From assembly GCF_000148525.1 (NCBI RefSeq), contig NZ_AEDU01000013.1, positions 1 to 54,306 on the forward strand: 54,306 bases of DNA, read 5' to 3'. The notes under the pieces were generated by a model. That model saw only the letters and a program-made list of their open reading frames with translations. It did not search any database and was not told the origin of the DNA. Source of the stretch: Streptococcus mitis SK564. Lineage in GTDB: Bacteria; Bacillota; Bacilli; Lactobacillales; Streptococcaceae. A program made the translations under genes and the position numbers. Below are positions 1 through 8,195 of the stretch, piece by piece. Within the stretch, counting starts at the first letter, position 1. Every line of letters starts with the position of its first letter.

Positions 1-17
1 GCTGGGCTTGGTTTTTC

Positions 18-461
18 TTATCTATTTTTAGTATCTAGGATAATGGTGACTGGTCCGTCATTGACCAGCTCAACCTGCATATCCGCTCCAAAGATGCCTG
101 TCTGAATGGGCACTTCTTGCGCTAATTTTTGATTGAAGGCATCATAGAAGTCTGATGCCATATCAGGCTTGGCTGCGCCTGTAAAGGCTGGACGATTGCC
201 TTTCTTGGTGTCCGCAAAGAGGGTAAACTGAGAAATAGAGAGGATTTCTCCTTCAATATCTTTGACAGACAGGTTCATCTTGCCTTCTGCGTCTGAAAAA
301 ATCCGCATGTTGACCAATTTTCTAACGGCATAGTCCAAATCTTCCTCTTGGTCCTCTGGTCCAACACCAACCAGCAATAAGAGCCCCTGATTGATTTTTC
401 CATGAATCTGACCTTCGATACTAACTTGGGCTTTTTTAACCCGTTGGATAATGATTTTCAT
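18..461 (-). CDS. dtd: D-aminoacyl-tRNA deacylase
   Basis: Cytoplasmic proofreading enzyme that hydrolyses D-amino acids (and mischarged glycine) from tRNA. The 147-aa length is the family norm. The two hallmark active-site segments are visible: SQFTLFAD in the middle and NDGPVTIIL close to the C-terminus, with [13 protein letters not shown] between them. The start ATG follows relA by 29 nt on the same strand, so the two are probably co-transcribed, an arrangement common in Firmicutes. The gene is complete; only 17 nt lie beyond its stop before the window edge. Confidence 0.97.
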   Translation of the reverse strand: MKIIIQRVKKAQVSIEGQIHGKINQGLLLLVGVGPEDQEEDLDYAVRKLVNMRIFSDAEGKMNLSVKDIEGEILSISQFTLFADTKKGNRPAFTGAAKPDMASDFYDAFNQKLAQEVPIQTGIFGADMQVELVNDGPVTIILDTKNR

Positions 462-490
462 AATAGCCTTTCTAGTAAGAGCTAGGATAA

Positions 491-2713
491 TTAGCCGTTG
501 GTCCGTTTGACAGAGTAAACTTCTGGCACACTCTTAATCTTGTCCACGACCGTAGTCAGCGTCGAGAGGTTAGCAATTCCAAAGGACACATGAATATTGG
601 CAAATTTCATATCCTTGGTTGGTTGGGCATTGACCGTTGAGATATTCTTAGTAGTGTTGGAAAGAACTTGCAGTACATCATTCAATAGTCCTGTACGGTT
701 GAGGCCGTAAATATCGATATGGGCCATATACTCCTTATTGGAGCTAGAGTACTGGTCTTCCCATTCCACATCAAGGAGACGTTGCTCGTAGTTTTCTTGA
801 GCACGCAGGTTCATACAGTCCACACGGTGAATAGCCACACCACGCCCCTTGGTAATGTAGCCAACAATATCGTCACCCGGAACAGGATTACAGCACTTGG
901 CAATCCGCACTAGGAGACCTGAGGCACCTTCAATGACCACACCACCTTCATGCTTGACCTTGAGGGTTTCTTTATTTTCAACCTTGACCTCGCCACCTTT
1001 GACAAGTTCTTCTGCCTCAGCCTTTGCCTTGGCACGTTCTTCTTCACGACGTTCCTTTTCAGTCAGACGGTTAAAGACAGTAATAGCACCGATTTCTCCA
1101 AAACCAATGGCCGCAAAGAGGGAGTCTTCTGTCTTATAGCTGGTCTTTTGCAGGACTTGGTCCATGTGGCGCTTGTCCATGAATTTATTGGCCACATAGC
1201 CATTTTCTTGGAACTGAGCCATCAGCATTTCACGACCCTTGTTGACTGACAGTTCCTTATCTTGGTTTTTAAAGAACTGACGAATCTTGTTACGCGCCTT
1301 GCTGGTCTTGACCATGTTGAGCCAGTCACGACTCGGCCCAAAGGAGTTAGGGTTGGTGACAATTTCAACCTGATCCCCTGTCTTGAGCTTGGTTGTCAGT
1401 GGAACCATGCGACCATTGACCTTGGCACCAGTCGCTTTTTCACCGACCTTGGTATGGATTTCGTAGGCAAAGTCAATCGGTCCTGAATCTTTTGGAAGAG
1501 AACGAACCGCACCATCTGGTGTAAAGACGTAAATCTCCTCAGCCAGATAGTTTTCCTTAACTGAATCTACAAATTCCTTAGCATCATCAGCCTGGTCTTG
1601 GAGCTCCATCATCTCCTTGATCCAGTTCATCCCAATAGCAGATTCCTTGCTGTTAACCTGCCCCTTAACGCCTTTCTTATAAGCCCAGTGAGCCGCAACC
1701 CCGTACTCAGCCACCTCGTGCATGGCCTTGGTTCGAATCTGGAATTCGATCGGCCCTTTTGGCCCATAGACAGTCGTATGGATAGACTGGTAACCATTAG
1801 CCTTGCGGTTAGCGATGTAGTCTTTAAAGCGACCAGGCATGGGTTTCCAAAGCTCATGCACATAACCAAGCATGGCATAAACATCACTTTGGGTATCCAA
1901 AATACAGCGAATGGCAATCAGGTCATAGATTTCCTCAAACCGTTTTCTCTTATCCTGCATTTTGCGGAAAATCGAGTAAATATGCTTGGGACGACCATAA
2001 ATTTTCCCTTTTAAGTGACGATCCGTCGTATAGTCCTCTAATTTTGTGACTACCTCATCCACCAAGGCTTCACGCTCTCTGCGCTTTTCCTTCATCATAT
2101 GGGTAATCTTGTAAAACTCCGTTGGATTGAGATAACGGAAAGATAGGTCTTCCAATTCCCATTTGACACTGGAAATCCCCAGACGGTGAGCAAGAGGTGC
2201 ATATATTTCCATGGTTTCTTTGGAAATGCGCTCCTGCTTGTCTTTTCTAAGATGTTTCAGGGTCCGCATATTGTGCAAGCGGTCAGACAGTTTGACCAAG
2301 ATAACGCGGATGTCCTCAGACATGGCCATGAGCATCTTGCGATGATTTTCAGCTAATTGCTCCTCGTGAGACTTGTACTTGACCTTACCGAGCTTGGTCA
2401 CTCCATCGACAATCACGCGCACATCTGGACCAAACTCTCTTTCCAAATCGTCCAAAGTCGCATCAGTATCTTCCACCACATCATGCAAGAAACCACAAGC
2501 TACTGTTACAGCATCCAGCTTGAGTTTGGCTAAAATACCTGCCACTTGGATAGGGTGAATGATATAAGGCTCGCCTGATTTACGATATTGACCACTATGG
2601 CATTCAACGGCGTAAACCAAGGCTTTATGTACAAAAGCAACATCTTCTTTTGATAAATATTTTTGCGTTAAAGCGACAACTTCTTCGCCTGTTAAATTCA
2701 CTTCTTTTGGCAT
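491..2713 (-). CDS. relA: Bifunctional (p)ppGpp synthetase/hydrolase RelA/SpoT (Rel)
   Basis: Long-form stringent-response enzyme (740 aa, usual length). It makes pppGpp/ppGpp from ATP plus GTP/GDP on starved ribosomes and degrades it otherwise. The order is N-terminal HD hydrolase domain (HDVVED at residues 77-82, so hydrolase is predicted active), the RelA/SpoT synthetase domain around residues 240-350, a TGS domain near 400-460 (starting [16 protein letters not shown]), a zinc-finger-like region with CCNPVPGD, and a C-terminal ACT domain. The start ATG has a GGAGAGTAGAG-type ribosome site. It lies upstream of dtd on the same strand. Confidence 0.98.
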   Translation of the reverse strand: MPKEVNLTGEEVVALTQKYLSKEDVAFVHKALVYAVECHSGQYRKSGEPYIIHPIQVAGILAKLKLDAVTVACGFLHDVVEDTDATLDDLEREFGPDVRVIVDGVTKLGKVKYKSHEEQLAENHRKMLMAMSEDIRVILVKLSDRLHNMRTLKHLRKDKQERISKETMEIYAPLAHRLGISSVKWELEDLSFRYLNPTEFYKITHMMKEKRREREALVDEVVTKLEDYTTDRHLKGKIYGRPKHIYSIFRKMQDKRKRFEEIYDLIAIRCILDTQSDVYAMLGYVHELWKPMPGRFKDYIANRKANGYQSIHTTVYGPKGPIEFQIRTKAMHEVAEYGVAAHWAYKKGVKGQVNSKESAIGMNWIKEMMELQDQADDAKEFVDSVKENYLAEEIYVFTPDGAVRSLPKDSGPIDFAYEIHTKVGEKATGAKVNGRMVPLTTKLKTGDQVEIVTNPNSFGPSRDWLNMVKTSKARNKIRQFFKNQDKELSVNKGREMLMAQFQENGYVANKFMDKRHMDQVLQKTSYKTEDSLFAAIGFGEIGAITVFNRLTEKERREEERAKAKAEAEELVKGGEVKVENKETLKVKHEGGVVIEGASGLLVRIAKCCNPVPGDDIVGYITKGRGVAIHRVDCMNLRAQENYEQRLLDVEWEDQYSSSNKEYMAHIDIYGLNRTGLLNDVLQVLSNTTKNISTVNAQPTKDMKFANIHVSFGIANLSTLTTVVDKIKSVPEVYSVKRTNG

Positions 2714-2791
2714 CTCTACTCTCCAATTCTTCCTACCATTTTATCACTTTTTTAAGAATATGAAAACTAGATTGGAACAGAATAAGAAAAA

Positions 2792-2821
2792 AATAATTCA
2801 GAATTGCTTGATAATTCTGAA
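2792..2821. repeat. Perfect AT-rich stem-loop upstream of the small exported gene
   Basis: Arms AATTCAGAATT and AATTCTGAATT, extended by a few A/T pairs, face each other across a 7-nt loop. The right arm lies in the -35/-10 spacer of the plus-strand promoter that follows, and the loop overlaps the -35. It could therefore be an operator or the residue of a terminator for something divergent. No T-run follows. Confidence 0.5.
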
Positions 2822-2836
2822 TTATTAGTCTATAAT
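2808..2836 (+). promoter_or_regulatory. Strong sigma-A promoter for a 200-nt leader and the 87-aa exported protein
   Basis: The -35 is TTGATA (2808-2813), the spacer exactly 17 bp, and the -10 TATAAT (2831-2836). Predicted transcription start is near 2843, giving about 213 nt of untranslated RNA before the ATG at 3057. Confidence 0.7.
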
Positions 2837-2842
2837 ATATTA

Positions 2843-3030
2843 CGAAGTTAGATTTTAAACTTAGGTGATAGAAGGAGAGATAGAAGAACGGAAACCATAT
2901 TGTAACCGAAAGACTTTCTGACTTCCCCAATTCCATTGAAGATACGAAAGATAAACGGTGGAACTCGTGTCACATACACTGGTACCTTGACTGGATTTTA
3001 GAATTAAAATCCTCAAGATACTTTCTTTTA
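2843..3030 (+). ncRNA. Candidate structured leader RNA or small RNA
   Basis: This 190-nt stretch between a strong promoter and the 87-aa gene has no convincing coding frame. It is rich in purine blocks and short complementary segments. A perfect 8-bp stem with a GAAT loop, GGATTTTA/TAAAATCC, sits at 2993-3012 before a pyrimidine-rich run. A segment near 2956 (GGTGGAAC) faintly resembles a T-box antiterminator core, but no specifier loop or downstream aminoacylation gene is present, so I do not call it a T-box. It may regulate the downstream gene or be an independent small RNA. Confidence 0.35.
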
Positions 3031-3056
3031 TCCTTTAGTTTATAAGGAGAACACCT

Positions 3057-3320
3057 ATGAAAAAAACTACTATTTCTATCTTTGCTCTCCTAGTGTTAGG
3101 AGTTAGCTGCCTGTTTCTATTCAGCCAGCAAAGCTATAAAAAAACAGTCGTTCAATACTATGCTAACGACCAGAACCTGCCCAATAGGATAACTTATAGT
3201 GAATATAGCGATAAACGAGAAGCCAACTACGGTGGCACTCTAAACATCACATCTATCAAACAAGCTAATGACGGAGTTTATGCAACCTATGAAGGGCAAT
3301 TGACACCTCTCCAATATTGA
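3057..3320 (+). CDS. Small exported protein of unknown function (87 aa)
   Basis: The product starts with a KK-type signal sequence and one hydrophobic stretch (about residues 6-23, IFALLVLGVSCLFLF), followed by a polar 60-residue tail. The cysteine in LGVSC gives only a poor lipobox, so a signal anchor or secreted peptide is as likely as a lipoprotein. The ribosome site AAGGAGAA stands 8 nt before the ATG, and a strong promoter lies 220 nt upstream, so the gene is very likely expressed. I do not recognise the family. The tail contains two YxxYxG-like patches and no cysteines or catalytic motifs. Confidence 0.7.
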   Translation: MKKTTISIFALLVLGVSCLFLFSQQSYKKTVVQYYANDQNLPNRITYSEYSDKREANYGGTLNITSIKQANDGVYATYEGQLTPLQY

Positions 3321-3416
3321 TAAATTGATAACCAGCCTGTCTTCATCCAGTCATGCTGGTTTTTAAGTTCATTCTAAATCCTTACCTATTTTTCCCAACT
3401 GTGCTATACTTAATTT

Positions 3417-3523
3417 ATACTCAATGAAAATCAAAGAGCAAACTAGGAAACTAGCCGCAGGCTGTACTTGAGTACGGCAAGGCGACGTTGACGCGGTTTG
3501 GATTTGATTTTCGAAGAGTATTA
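3417..3523 (+). repeat. BOX element (boxA-boxC, no boxB)
   Basis: It begins with the boxA signature ATACTCAATGAAAATCAAAG and ends with the boxC signature TTTTCGAAGAGTATTA, with TACGGCAAGGCGACG in between. BOX elements are non-autonomous repeats typical of S. pneumoniae. This one ends about 27 nt upstream of the hydrolase start, so it forms part of that gene's leader. Confidence 0.92.
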
Positions 3524-3549
3524 GTGCATTCTTTGAGATTGGAGCTAAC

Positions 3550-4179
3550 ATGAAAATCCATAAAACTGTGAATCCCGTTGCCTATGAAAACACCTATTAC
3601 CTGGAAGGTGAAAAGCACGTCATTGTAGTAGATCCTGGTAACCATTGGGAAGCTATTCGTCAGACAATAGAAAACATCAACAAACCTATCTGCGCTATTC
3701 TCCTTACCCACTCCCATTATGACCATATCATGAGTCTGGACTTGGTTCGCGAAACTTTTGGCAATCCTCCTGTCTATATCGCAGAGAGCGAAGCCAGCTG
3801 GCTCTACACTCCTGTCGATAATCTCTCTGGTCTCCCTCGTCACGATGATATGGCAGATGTGGTCGCAAAACCTGCAGAACACACTTTTGTCTTTCACGAA
3901 GAATACCAACTGGGGGAATTTCGTTTCACTGTCTTGCCAACACCAGGTCACTCTATCGGTGGTGTTTCCCTAGTCTTTCCTGATGCTCACCTAGTCTTGA
4001 CAGGAGATGCTCTGTTCCGCGAAACAATTGGACGAACGGATCTTCCAACTGGTAGCATGGAGCAACTTCTTCACAGTATCCAGACCCAACTCTTCACCCT
4101 ACCAAACTACGATGTCTATCCAGGGCATGGTCCAGCTACGACTATTGCTCACGAAAAGACCTTCAATCCTTTTTTCTAG
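3550..4179 (+). CDS. Metallo-beta-lactamase-fold hydrolase (glyoxalase II-like)
   Basis: A 209-aa single-domain MBL-fold protein. It has the metal-binding THSHYDH motif near residue 55, a second ligand in PTPGHSIGG, the aspartate ligand in LTGDALF, and the last histidine in YPGHGPAT. This pattern fits the YcbL/glyoxalase II subgroup that hydrolyses thioesters or similar small substrates in the cytoplasm; there is no signal peptide. The substrate cannot be read from sequence. The start ATG follows GATTGGAGC, a good ribosome site, just after a BOX element. Confidence 0.9.
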   Translation: MKIHKTVNPVAYENTYYLEGEKHVIVVDPGNHWEAIRQTIENINKPICAILLTHSHYDHIMSLDLVRETFGNPPVYIAESEASWLYTPVDNLSGLPRHDDMADVVAKPAEHTFVFHEEYQLGEFRFTVLPTPGHSIGGVSLVFPDAHLVLTGDALFRETIGRTDLPTGSMEQLLHSIQTQLFTLPNYDVYPGHGPATTIAHEKTFNPFF

Positions 4180-4208
4180 AAAGATGATGACAATAGATAT
4201 CGTAATTT

Positions 4209-4407
4209 AATACTCAATGAAAATCAAAGAGCAAACTAGGAAGCTAGCCGCAGGTTGCTCAAAGCACAGCTTTGAGGTTGCAGATAAAACTGACGAAGTC
4301 AGCTCAAAACACTGTTTTGAGGTTGTGGATAGAACTGACAAAGTCAGTAACCATATCTACAGCAAGGCGAAGCTGACGTGGTTTGAAGAGATTTTCGAAG
4401 AGTATTA
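4209..4407 (+). repeat. BOX element with two boxB units (A-B-B-C)
   Basis: The boxA start ATACTCAATGAAAATCAAAG is followed by two 45-nt boxB units, each beginning GCTCAAA and ending in a CTGAC(G/A)AAGTCA dyad. It closes with a boxC ending TTTTCGAAGAGTATTA. The open frame through it is an accident of the repeat, not a gene. Confidence 0.92.
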
Positions 4408-4416
4408 GAATTATAA

Positions 4417-4462
4417 AAAACGCATAATATCAAGTGTATGAAAGTTTGATATTATGCGTTTT
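4417..4462. terminator. Bidirectional intrinsic terminator
   Basis: A 17-bp perfect stem (AAAACGCATAATATCAA and its complement) with a 12-nt loop and A/T-rich ends. It separates the convergent MBL hydrolase and LPXTG protein genes and can serve both. Confidence 0.85.
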
Positions 4463-4546
4463 ATCATGAAAAGATTTTCTAAATTATCTCCTCAAATTGA
4501 TTTTTTCACAGTCTAAAATAATTGATAGATAAACTATGAATTGGAG

Positions 4547-7054
4547 TTATTCTGACTCCTTACGAAAGCTAAATAATCCAGCAGTTAGAGTTAACATTCC
4601 AAATAGGGTGGCGAGAATTGAGTGATTTTCTCCAGTATTTGGCAAAGTATTAGCTACTTGTTTCGAAATAGTTTCAGTCTTAGTTGCTAACGGCTCAGCT
4701 TGAGTTTTTGTACTACTTGCGTCATTTCCTTTTTGTTCCGTATTATTACTATTTACAACTGGAACAGGAGTTGTACTACCTCCGTTATCACGGCTTGCGG
4801 CAACTTTAAAAGTCATAGCATAAATACTAAAGTGATTGGTTTCAAAAGTCACCTTATCGGCATTTTGTTTGAAATCAAGCGCAAACAAGCTGCCGTTTTG
4901 ATTCACGTAGTAAACATTTTCCACTGGCTGGTTTGCCAACACGCTAACCGTAACCCAGCCGTTTGGCTGAATAGCCTTGCCTCTCGCGTCATACAGATGA
5001 ATGTCGAAAGCCTTGTATTTTTTTGATTCAAGTGAATTCGACTTGGTTTCTTCTACCCTGATATATCTGACATTTTTGAGTGTTGCTTCTGAACCATATA
5101 CTTGAACGCTTCCAGCTTCGCTCGAAAGAACACGAGTATTGTTTAGGATGGCTGGATTAAGCGTAGGCGTTACGGGAGTTGTCGGTGTTATTGGAGCAAC
5201 TGGTGTAACTGGATTTACAGGATTTTCACTTGGCTTCTCAGCTGGTTTTTCGGTGTGGTTCTTAAATAAGAAAACGTAAGTTTGATAAACTTCTGCGTAT
5301 AAACCAAAATCTCCCTCGCTTCTTCCTCTCTCATTTAGCTGATAACGGTGATAAAGTGGTGTTAACTGCCTATTTTTTGAAAATTGATAGACTTCCACGT
5401 CATTGTCTTCTTTTTTAGTGCGGAAAACCATGTAACCTTGACCTGTGATGTTAGTGTTTTTGTTTAGTTCAACATGTCCTGTTTTTCCATCAAAAATACC
5501 TGTATAAATTGTATACGCTTCATAGTTTCTACCTTCCAATTCTGGAATTTTCACTCGAATCGGATACATATACATATGGCTTTTCAACATTTCTTCACGA
5601 GAAAATTCCCTCCCATTTTCTTCGATCCACCTATTCCCGCCACCTATAAAGTAAGCTAATCTTGGTTTGTTATTGATAAAATCTTTTTCAGCAGTCCATA
5701 TTCCACTGAAAGTTTCCTTCATATCACTGATAGGAAGTGGTGCTACAATATCAGCGTAGGTAACAACAGGGTGTTCATGAACGCTTCCGTCACGTAGAGG
5801 CCATCTTCTCACTGGTTTTCTGTTATTTTCCTGCGGTTGCTCTGCAGGTTTCACTTCTGGTTTTGCTGGATTAGTAGGTTGCGGTTGCTCTGCAGGTTTA
5901 ACCTCTGGTTGAGGGTTTTCTGCTGGTTTTGGAGTTGGAGTTTCAACCGGCTTATTTTCAGCTGGTTTTGGCTGCACAGTTGGTTCAACTGTCTCCGCTG
6001 GTTTCGAAATTCCAGCAGGTTTTTCCGTTTCCGCTGGTTGCGGATCTTTCGGTGTTGGTTTTTCTTCTACTGGTTTATTTTTAGTATAAATAAAATAGTA
6101 GCGAAAAAGCTCGTCTCCTTTACCATTTTTGTAGCCGGAACCACGCAATGCATAAGCTGCATCATAACTAACTCTGACAACTTTTGGATCTGGGTCAATA
6201 TCTGGATGGTCTGCAGCTGATTTTACGACGTGGCTAAAAGTGTAGTCGGAAAATTTTTTTGCTGTTAGTATTCCATCTGCACTATCTTTGTCATGTATGT
6301 CCCATATAGACCAGACTTCCGCTCGTTTTGGACTATCAATCCTTGATTCAGTAGTGTATCCATGTTCCTTGACACGATCAGCATCTAAGAAATCTGCTTG
6401 GATTTCATATGTTCGAATACTTACATCTGATAATGCTGGCACTGCTCCAGGAGGTGCTCCTGGGATTGGTTTATGGAGCAGTTCATCTATGTCAACTCCG
6501 TCTACAGCCCAAAGCTCCTTGTTAGCCTCAGATATCAGTTTATTGTACTCTTCTTGAGTCTTAGCTGCTCCCTTCTTGTATGCCAAATCTTCCGCCACCA
6601 TCCTCTTCATCTCTTCAGAATCTGTTATAGGTTGTTCTGGTTCAGGCGTTATGATTGGTAGACCTGGCTCAGGTAGCTGATTGGTTGGATCGACGTTGTA
6701 TTTTTTCTCGATCTCAGCATTTTTCTTATCCTGTGCGATAGCCTCATCCGTTCCATTTGCAAGAATGTTGCCCTCAGTCGAAGGTTTTTCGACGGGAGCA
6801 GGCTCTTCTACTGGCTTTTCAGCAGGTTTTGAAACTTCTTTGCCTGGCTTTGGCTTAGCAATTGGATCGAGCATACTGAAATCAACCCAGCTACCATTAG
6901 GTTTTGGTGCAGGTGTTGGTTGAGCAGTATTAGGTCTAGCAGCAGCATTTGGCTGCGGCGCAACGTTTTCCTCGGCACGCACCAAAGTTGGCACGGCAGC
7001 ACTAAGAGTGACAGCAGAGAAAGTGACAATACCTAGTTTAGTTAGTTTATTCAT
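4547..7054 (-). CDS. LPXTG-anchored, proline-rich surface protein of unknown function
   Basis: An 835-aa sortase substrate. A signal peptide ends about LVRA-EE (residue 27); there is no YSIRK motif. After it come a Pro/Glu/Lys spacer (about 30-155), a globular region (about 160-345), a long PKPAE-type proline-rich spacer (about 350-450), a second globular region (about 450-635), then another Pro/Thr spacer. A module of about 70 residues follows that is roughly 50% identical to the same-position module of the NanA protein at the right edge of the window. The sorting signal is LPNTG at residues 804-808, then a hydrophobic stretch and a KE-containing tail. Both globular regions are unfamiliar to me and both end in a Y-x-F-x-(Y/F)-x-KN pattern before a PEKP spacer, so they may be diverged repeats. 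The ribosome site GAGGAGG is excellent. The gene sits beside a serine recombinase and inverted crossover sites and is probably phase-variable. An adhesin role is only a guess. Confidence 0.88.
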   Translation of the reverse strand: MNKLTKLGIVTFSAVTLSAAVPTLVRAEENVAPQPNAAARPNTAQPTPAPKPNGSWVDFSMLDPIAKPKPGKEVSKPAEKPVEEPAPVEKPSTEGNILANGTDEAIAQDKKNAEIEKKYNVDPTNQLPEPGLPIITPEPEQPITDSEEMKRMVAEDLAYKKGAAKTQEEYNKLISEANKELWAVDGVDIDELLHKPIPGAPPGAVPALSDVSIRTYEIQADFLDADRVKEHGYTTESRIDSPKRAEVWSIWDIHDKDSADGILTAKKFSDYTFSHVVKSAADHPDIDPDPKVVRVSYDAAYALRGSGYKNGKGDELFRYYFIYTKNKPVEEKPTPKDPQPAETEKPAGISKPAETVEPTVQPKPAENKPVETPTPKPAENPQPEVKPAEQPQPTNPAKPEVKPAEQPQENNRKPVRRWPLRDGSVHEHPVVTYADIVAPLPISDMKETFSGIWTAEKDFINNKPRLAYFIGGGNRWIEENGREFSREEMLKSHMYMYPIRVKIPELEGRNYEAYTIYTGIFDGKTGHVELNKNTNITGQGYMVFRTKKEDNDVEVYQFSKNRQLTPLYHRYQLNERGRSEGDFGLYAEVYQTYVFLFKNHTEKPAEKPSENPVNPVTPVAPITPTTPVTPTLNPAILNNTRVLSSEAGSVQVYGSEATLKNVRYIRVEETKSNSLESKKYKAFDIHLYDARGKAIQPNGWVTVSVLANQPVENVYYVNQNGSLFALDFKQNADKVTFETNHFSIYAMTFKVAASRDNGGSTTPVPVVNSNNTEQKGNDASSTKTQAEPLATKTETISKQVANTLPNTGENHSILATLFGMLTLTAGLFSFRKESE

Positions 7055-7111
7055 AATTTTTTCCTCCTCAGGAATATAAAATTGCCTTTTTAGGCTTATA
7101 AAATGACAAAA

Positions 7112-7210
7112 TCAACTTCCTTTCAAGACCACAAAAGCAAAATTTTGAGCCAACTCATTATCTAAACATTTAATGTCCTTGATAGAAGCCTTAAATAAAC
7201 GTTCATCCAT
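7112..7210 (-). CDS. Possible 32-aa leader ORF in the surface-protein leader
   Basis: The ORF starts ATG GAT GAA CGT and ends TGA 57 nt before the surface-protein ATG. Its start overlaps the stop of an upstream 21-codon ORF as TAATG, a layout typical of translational coupling. Composition is protein-like (MDERLFKASIKDIKC at the start). It could equally be the remnant of one small gene split by a frameshift. Confidence 0.25.
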   Translation of the reverse strand: MDERLFKASIKDIKCLDNELAQNFAFVVLKGS

Positions 7211-7275
7211 TAACTGAACAATACGTCTATCACACTATTACATATCTTAATGATTTTTAAATTTCTTGTTGCCAA
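7210..7275 (-). CDS. Possible 21-aa TTG-initiated leader peptide with a strong ribosome site
   Basis: An unusually good Shine-Dalgarno AAAGGAGGT (7285-7293) stands 9 nt before a TTG that opens 21 codons ending in TAA, coupled to the next small ORF. There is no ATG at a suitable distance, so the start is uncertain. The value of the entry is the unexplained strong ribosome site just downstream of the recombination site at 7311. Confidence 0.25.
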   Translation of the reverse strand: MATRNLKIIKICNSVIDVLFS

Positions 7276-7310
7276 AAGCTAGCTACCTCCTTTAGAGATA
7301 AGGAACTAAG

Positions 7311-7340
7311 TGTATCGCATAACGACCGTTAGACGATACA
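7311..7340 (+). other. Serine-recombinase crossover site, copy 1
   Basis: A 30-bp imperfect palindrome with half-sites TGTATCGCATAACG and TGTATCGTCTAACG (read inward) around a central AC dinucleotide. The outer symmetry extends one more base each side (7310-7341). An asymmetric central dinucleotide within symmetric arms is the layout of serine resolvase/invertase crossover sites. It pairs with the site at 7419-7448. Confidence 0.7.
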
Positions 7341-7418
7341 CAAAAAATGCCAGTCTAATACAGGTTAAAAACACTGTTAAACTCGCATTTTTTTTAATAT
7401 TTATATTCTTATTTTGAA
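7341..7418. promoter_or_regulatory. Putative 78-bp invertible segment carrying a promoter
   Basis: The segment lies between two inverted crossover sites. On the minus strand it holds -35 TTAACA (7375-7380), a 17-bp spacer and -10 TAGACT (7352-7357), which would start transcription near 7345, leftward through copy 1 into the surface-protein gene. Inversion would turn the promoter toward the 3' end of the recombinase gene and leave the surface gene without it. The ends of the segment are themselves complementary (AAAAAATGC at 7342 and GCATTTTTT at 7385), so it may also fold as a terminator. Confidence 0.5.
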
Positions 7419-7448
7419 TGTTTCATCAAACGGTCGTTAATCGAAACA
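7419..7448 (-). other. Serine-recombinase crossover site, copy 2 (inverted)
   Basis: A 30-bp imperfect palindrome. Read on the minus strand its half-sites are TGTTTCGATTAACG and TGTTTCATCAAACG around central AC. It matches copy 1 at 24 of 30 positions, including the inner ten AACGACCGTT. Orientation is opposite to copy 1 by the central dinucleotide, so recombination should invert rather than delete. It lies 16 nt beyond the recombinase stop codon. Confidence 0.7.
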
Positions 7449-7464
7449 AATTTACGGCTTTATT

Positions 7465-8106
7465 CTACCATTTTTCCCTATTTTTAGCAATGATTTTCTG
7501 TTTTTTTTGACGATTGTTCGCCACTTTATTGCGTTCTAACACTTTATATAGGGTTGATGTAGAAATTTGTTCAGCTTTTGCAATATTACGTATGCTTATA
7601 TTTGAATGTAGATATTTGTTAAGTATGCGCTCCTCCTTTTCTTTTGAAATCCGTTTTGCTCCTAATCTAACACCATTTTCCTTAGCTTTTCGAAGTCCCT
7701 CTTTTGTGCGAAACCTCAGATTTTCCAGCTCATTTTCTGCCACAAAGCCTAAAATGATGCAAAGTAACCTGCCAATAAGAGAACCTGTCTCTAGTTTTTC
7801 ATGCAAACTGACTAGGTGAATATTAGATTCATTAAATAGTTCAATAAGTTCTAGCAGCTTAAACATAGATCGAGTCAGTCTATCTAACTTATAGATAGTG
7901 AAAGTAACCTGTTTGCCATCTTTCGAAAAGTCAGAGGCCAGTTTTAAGGCTTTTGTGAGTTCAGGACGAGTATTATTTGCACCAGATTCCTTTTCTATAA
8001 AAAGTTTATCGCAATGTTTGAGAGCTTCGATTTGCACTTTCAATCCTAGGTCTTGCTTATGAGTAGATACACGGGCGTAGCCTATGTTGATAGTCTTTTG
8101 AGACAT
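7465..8106 (-). CDS. Serine site-specific recombinase (resolvase/invertase family)
   Basis: A 213-aa small serine recombinase. The catalytic serine is in YARVST (Ser14), the conserved arginines are in DRLTRS near residue 95, and there is a long E-helix region (LLCIILGFVAENELENLRFRTKEGL) and a C-terminal helix-turn-helix (SIRNIAKAEQISTSTLYKVLERN). Size and layout match Hin/Tn3-resolvase type enzymes, not large serine integrases. Ribosome site AGGAGGA precedes the ATG. No transposase or other transposon gene adjoins it. The only recognisable sites nearby are the inverted pair 16 and 124 nt past its stop, which argues for a dedicated DNA invertase acting on the neighbouring surface-protein promoter. 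Confidence 0.93.
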   Translation of the reverse strand: MSQKTINIGYARVSTHKQDLGLKVQIEALKHCDKLFIEKESGANNTRPELTKALKLASDFSKDGKQVTFTIYKLDRLTRSMFKLLELIELFNESNIHLVSLHEKLETGSLIGRLLCIILGFVAENELENLRFRTKEGLRKAKENGVRLGAKRISKEKEERILNKYLHSNISIRNIAKAEQISTSTLYKVLERNKVANNRQKKQKIIAKNREKW

Positions 8107-8195
8107 AAAAATCCTCCTGTTATCTTGATACAGAGGGATATTTTACTATGAATTTTAAAATAAGAAAAGACTTCAATTTCATAATCCCTATGAAC

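Noticed and set aside
2733..2936. 67-codon minus-strand frame upstream of relA
   Set aside because: Overlaps the strong plus-strand promoter and hairpin, no ribosome site, and an AT-rich composition giving chance hydrophobic residues.
2950..2990. T-box leader before the 87-aa gene
   Set aside because: Only a loose GGTGGAAC match; no specifier loop, no proper antiterminator and no amino-acid-related gene downstream.
4217..4408. 63-codon open frame on the plus strand
   Set aside because: It lies wholly inside a BOX element with two boxB units; the frame is a property of the repeat.
5837..6220. Long plus-strand frame opposite the LPXTG gene
   Set aside because: Antisense shadow of the PKPAE-type repeats; Trp/Phe/Arg-rich low-complexity product with no ribosome site.
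7311..7448. A Tn3-type res site of a transposon
   Set aside because: There is no transposase or terminal repeat nearby, only two subsites are visible, they are inverted, and both have full crossover symmetry. An invertase switch explains more, although the resolvase reading is not excluded.
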